Assembly: GCA_900473685.1 (NCBI GenBank)
Contig: UCNE01000009.1
Coordinates: 310,001 to 374,000, forward strand
DNA: 64,000 nt
Source of the DNA: Hyphomicrobiales bacterium
Lineage (GTDB): Bacteria > Pseudomonadota > Alphaproteobacteria > Rhizobiales > Rhizobiaceae
Direction: 5' to 3'
A program made the translations under genes and the position numbers. Below the pieces are notes generated by a model. It saw nothing but the letters and a program-made list of their open reading frames with translations. It was not told where the DNA came from and ran no database searches. Positions 61,436 to 64,000 of the stretch are shown piece after piece (the stretch's first letter is position 1; each line of letters opens with the position of its first letter).

Positions 61436-62752
61436 TCATGTGACGATGAAGAAATCTGCCGCTGTCAAAGCCAGGTTCTTGCTGATGATCGCAAACAGCA
61501 CCGAACCCCCGCTGGCATTGCCGTTGCTGTCATAACACAGTTTGCCGGTATCCGTTTCATAAATGATGCGGTCGTTTGCATCATGCGCCACGCCGGCCGC
61601 ACTTTTGTAAAACTGGGCCGCCGTCAGCGCCCCGGTTCCGGTGATTGCGGTGAAAATGTCATTGTCGAGGCGGATCGTATCGTCAACAACGCTGAAATCA
61701 TCGATTGTATCGACATTGGTCGCTGCATTGAGCTTGGTGTCGAAGACAAAGGTGTCTTTTCCACTCTCGCCCTGAAGACGATCATTGCCCAATCCGCCGT
61801 CAAGCAGATCGCTGCCGGCGCCGGCTCGGAGGAAATTCGCGCCGGCGCTGCCGATGAGCGTGTCGGCGGCATTGCCGGTGCGGGCGTTTTCGATGCTGAT
61901 CAGCTTGTCGGCCTTGCCGAAGCCGTCGATCGCGTTGCCGGTAGCCAGATTGACGGACACGCTTCCCGTGCCGCCGCGCCGGTCATCGCGGTGGTAGAGA
62001 ACCGAGTCGTTTCCGCCGCCGCCATTGATCGTGTCGCGGCCGCCAAGCCCCATGAACTCTTCGTTGACGTTGGAGCCCAGGAAGACGTCCGCAAACTGCG
62101 TGCCGCGAAACTGTTCAAACTGTGTGAAGGATTCGGTATTGCCCCAGGGGTCGATCACCACGCCGGTACTGGCGTTCAGGCTGATGCCGCGAAATGCTGT
62201 TGGAGTATAGTAGGCATCGTCGAAATTGAGGGAATCGAAGGCACCGCCATTGCCATCATAGGTGTCCTTGCCTTCTCCTCCGGTGACGAAATCATTGCCG
62301 GACCCGCCGATGAACGTGTCATTTCCCGTGTAGCCGCTCAGGTCCTGGTCGCCGGCATTGCCTTTGAGGACGTCGTTCCCGCGCATCAGGAACCGTGCCA
62401 TCGCATATTGATCATAAGCTGCGGCTGCGTCATGGAATGCTTCGAGGCCGACGCTCAGACCCGTCAGCTCCTGCATTTTCGTGGTGCCGTTGTTGAGGAA
62501 AATGGATATGCCGGTGATGGTGCCGCCGGTCGGTTTGCCGGCTGAATCGAAGGTGAAGCCGGTGCCGACCAGCGTCAGTTTCAGCCCGTTGGCCAGGTTG
62601 AATTTGACTGCTGTTGCGGATGCCGAGGTTTGATTGGCCTGGCCGAACCTGACCACCTCCTCGAAGAACGGCATGTAATCGAAGCCAGGCAATGCCGGGC
62701 TATAGTGATCCGGGGTTACCCCGCCTGGAAAGTAAGAGGTAAATGTCGCCAT
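61436..62752 (-). CDS. RTX calcium-binding protein (type I secretion substrate)
   Basis: 438 residues without an N-terminal signal peptide. Calcium-binding nonapeptide repeats (GGxGxDxUx) occur near residues 125-175 (GNDTFIGGSGNDFVTGGEGKD), 225-255 (GLGGRDTINGGGGNDSV) and 295-335 (GAGSDLLDGGLGNDRLQGES). A C-terminal M10/serralysin-like segment follows (VDTIDDFSVVDDTIRLDND), ending in ALTAADFFIVT, the hydrophobic tail typical of type I secretion signals. No ABC exporter, HlyD or protease domain accompanies it here, so export must use a transporter elsewhere. Activity unknown. Confidence 0.88.
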   Translation of the reverse strand: MATFTSYFPGGVTPDHYSPALPGFDYMPFFEEVVRFGQANQTSASATAVKFNLANGLKLTLVGTGFTFDSAGKPTGGTITGISIFLNNGTTKMQELTGLSVGLEAFHDAAAAYDQYAMARFLMRGNDVLKGNAGDQDLSGYTGNDTFIGGSGNDFVTGGEGKDTYDGNGGAFDSLNFDDAYYTPTAFRGISLNASTGVVIDPWGNTESFTQFEQFRGTQFADVFLGSNVNEEFMGLGGRDTINGGGGNDSVLYHRDDRRGGTGSVSVNLATGNAIDGFGKADKLISIENARTGNAADTLIGSAGANFLRAGAGSDLLDGGLGNDRLQGESGKDTFVFDTKLNAATNVDTIDDFSVVDDTIRLDNDIFTAITGTGALTAAQFYKSAAGVAHDANDRIIYETDTGKLCYDSNGNASGGSVLFAIISKNLALTAADFFIVT

Positions 62753-62860
62753 GCCGGAATCCTCCCCAGAGACATTAAGCTTTGAGTTGGCGAAAAATAA
62801 TGCATTCCACCGGAGTATCGCAATCGGAAGGCGGCTTACCTCTTAGTTGAAGTCCCCGTG

Positions 62861-62945
62861 CCGAAAGTGTTAGGTGCGCTGCAGCGTAATTTCTTGCGGC
62901 GAGCACATGCTTCCGATCAGTGATACCTATGAAAATCTGCGTTGG
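62861..62945 (+). repeat. direct repeat, copy 1 (promoter and 5' end of the synthetase gene)
   Basis: A block starting CCGAAAGTGTTAGGTGCGCT and continuing through GCAGCGTAATTTCTTGCGGC to a start codon is repeated at 63661-63745, exactly 800 bases away. The two differ at only a few positions; inside the coding part the changes are mostly at third codon positions. It holds a CGCTGCAGCG palindrome. Confidence 0.85.
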
Positions 62946-63026
62946 AACTCTGCATGCTGGCCCGGGCATTCGCTGTCGCAATCATGCTGCCTGACAGCGA
63001 GTAGCGTTTTCTCAGCGACAAGATGA
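62907..63026 (+). pseudogene. truncated copy of the synthetase gene 5' end
   Basis: The frame starts MLPISDTYENLR, the same as the synthetase gene at 63707, for about twelve residues. Then similarity ends and the frame runs into unrelated residues to a stop after 39 codons. It is the duplicated 5' end of the synthetase gene, left without a body. Not expected to encode a working protein. Confidence 0.7.
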
Positions 63027-63143
63027 CGTGTCGGGCAAGTTTGATTGCCGCCATTTTATCGCCGCATGCTGTTGAGCGGCCTTCCAACGCTATCGGGGAG
63101 GGCGAACTTTGATGTAATGACTGCTCTGCGCATAGGGGGTGCA

Positions 63144-63619
63144 ATGGCAGTTTTCATTCGAGCGGCGCATGACGAGGACAGGAATACCCTCGGAGCACTT
63201 AAGCTGCGGTCTTCGCTGGCCTGGGGAGATCATATTGAAGAGCTGCAAGCGCTTCCGGAAGCGAAGGAAGTTCGGCCCGAGCACATACCACATGCCATCG
63301 TCGCGGAGCTCGACGGGGAGATCGTCGGCTTCGTAACCATTTTTTCCAACGCGGGCACTGCGCAGGCCGAACTGGAGGATTTGTTTGTCGCGCCCGAAGC
63401 ATGGCGAATGGGGATCGGCAGGGAACTGCTCGCGCAGGCTGAGTGCCGCGCCGCAGGGCTCGGGGCACGATCGGTACATGTTGTCGCGGGCGAGCGAGGC
63501 CATTCTACGAAGCTTCGGGATATCGGTTTGCTGGAACGGTCGCGACGGATTTTGCTCCCGCAGCCGAATTGGTCAAAGATCTGCCGCAAGGCTGCAGTGA
63601 GGCATGGGCCGAGTTCTGA
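63144..63619 (+). pseudogene. GNAT-family N-acetyltransferase, frameshifted near the C-terminus
   Basis: The first about 115 residues are a good GNAT domain: AVFIRAAHDEDRNTLGAL, IPHAIVAELDGEIVGFVTIF, AELEDLFVAPEAWRMGIGRE (acetyl-CoA pyrophosphate loop of the RxGxG type), then GARSVHVVAGER. After base about 63500 the family C-terminus (PFYEASGYRFAGTVATDFAP, then AAELVKDLPQ) continues in another frame to a TGA at 63617, while the original frame reads unrelated residues. A one-base deletion or sequencing error explains this. The gene lies between duplicated 85-base repeats. Confidence 0.75.
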
Positions 63620-63660
63620 GCGAGACAATACTCCACGCGTGGTCAGTTGAATTTCATCGT

Positions 63661-63745
63661 CCGAAAGTGTTAGGTGCGCTGCAGCGTAATTTCTTGCGGC
63701 AGGCACATGCTTCCGATCAGCGATACTTATGATAATCTCCGCCGG
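63661..63745 (+). repeat. direct repeat, copy 2 (promoter and 5' end of the synthetase gene)
   Basis: The intact second copy of the block at 62861-62945. Here the start codon at 63707 opens a long reading frame, so this copy is the probable source or the retained functional one. Confidence 0.85.
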
Positions 63746-64000
63746 GACTTCCGCTGGCAGGTTCCGGAAAAGTTTAACATCGGCACGGCCGTCAGCGATG
63801 ACTGGGCGGAGCGCGAGCCCGACCGGGTCTGCCTGCAGCATTTCAGCCCGGATGGCGCCCACCGGTCGCTGACCTACGGGGCTTTTTCGGCGCAATCCTC
63901 ATCGTTCGCCCAGGGGCTGGTGGACGAGGGTGTCAGGGCCGGCGACCGGGTCGCGATCCTTCTGCCGCAGAGTTTCGAGACGGCGATTGCGCATGCAGCG
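63707..64000 (+). CDS. AMP-dependent synthetase/ligase (acyl-CoA synthetase), 3' end outside window
   Basis: 98 residues to the window edge. The start MLPISDTYDNLRRDFRW, then VPEKFNIGTAVSDDWAERE and SLTYGAFSAQSSSFAQGL, VRAGDRVAILLPQSFETAIA are the N-terminal part of an ANL-superfamily (acetyl/acyl-CoA synthetase) enzyme, which adenylates a carboxylic acid and transfers it to CoA. The core P-loop and A8 motifs lie outside the window. The acid used cannot be told. No clear Shine-Dalgarno sequence is seen. Confidence 0.82.
   Translation, partial: MLPISDTYDNLRRDFRWQVPEKFNIGTAVSDDWAEREPDRVCLQHFSPDGAHRSLTYGAFSAQSSSFAQGLVDEGVRAGDRVAILLPQSFETAIAHAA

Noticed and set aside
1-64000. CRISPR arrays, insertion sequences, prophage
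   Set aside because: No regularly spaced repeats, transposase or phage structural genes were seen; xerD is the housekeeping recombinase in its normal setting.

Overview
The window looks like a chromosomal stretch of an alphaproteobacterium of the order Hyphomicrobiales, most likely family Rhizobiaceae (Rhizobium/Agrobacterium/Neorhizobium type). The grounds are high-GC coding with dense short operons, the aerobic cobaltochelatase pair cobS-cobT behind bolA and a DnaJ-like gene, a CpdR response regulator, a CtrA-type box beside ftsE-ftsX, a hisC-tyrC pair beside gloB, and palindromic intergenic repeats of the RIME type. No phage, insertion sequence, rRNA operon or CRISPR array was seen. The window is cut at both ends: a GT41-type glycosyltransferase at the left and an AMP-dependent synthetase at the right.

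Layout. 0-12.5 kb: glycosyltransferase end, an AraC regulator divergent from a zinc alcohol dehydrogenase, a metal-independent-type KdsA, an Lrp regulator with an M20 amidohydrolase, a DacF-type carboxypeptidase, a His-rich COG0523 GTPase, a DUF930 protein, and an ECF42 sigma/DGPF pair. 12.3-22.5 kb: TusA and an L,D-transpeptidase lipoprotein, accA, xerD with a tiny membrane-protein gene, the aroK-aroB-CorC operon, a periplasmic caspase-like protein, bolA and dnaJ-like. 22.5-31 kb: cobS-cobT, a phytase-like secreted protein, a queuosine-precursor transporter under a preQ1-like riboswitch, rpmB, DUF3108, an EamA exporter, a cupin and gloB. 31-42.7 kb: methyltransferase, hisC-tyrC, a small AT-rich accessory pocket (DUF6572, EthD, direct repeats, RIME), envelope genes (DUF2125, PlsC, DUF218), ftsE-ftsX, hpt and cpdR. 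42.8-60 kb: a giant TIGR02302 membrane protein, argH-lptM-lysA, tlpA, vapBC, a 3-hydroxyacyl-CoA dehydrogenase with etfB-etfA, rhomboid, cobO/HIG1, SDR, YihY, gluQ, an AlkA-like glycosylase, an HNH protein, dsbB and a DedA-like gene. 60-64 kb: tRNA-Leu, small unknown ORFs, an RTX protein, and a rearranged end with a duplicated promoter plus 5' gene end around a frameshifted GNAT gene.

How the parts fit. Much of the content is housekeeping: amino-acid synthesis (aro, his/tyr, arg, lys), fatty-acid synthesis (accA), envelope building (kdsA, dacF, LDT, plsC, ftsEX, lptM) and cofactors (cobST, cobO, bolA). Electron-transfer flavoprotein and hydroxyacyl-CoA dehydrogenase serve acyl-CoA oxidation. 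Queuosine appears twice: the transporter with its riboswitch and GluQ. The least ordinary observations are the preQ1-like element whose pseudoknot would include the start codon, an ECF42 autopromoter match, a CtrA box at ftsE, AraC half-sites 21 bp apart, and the duplication at the right edge.
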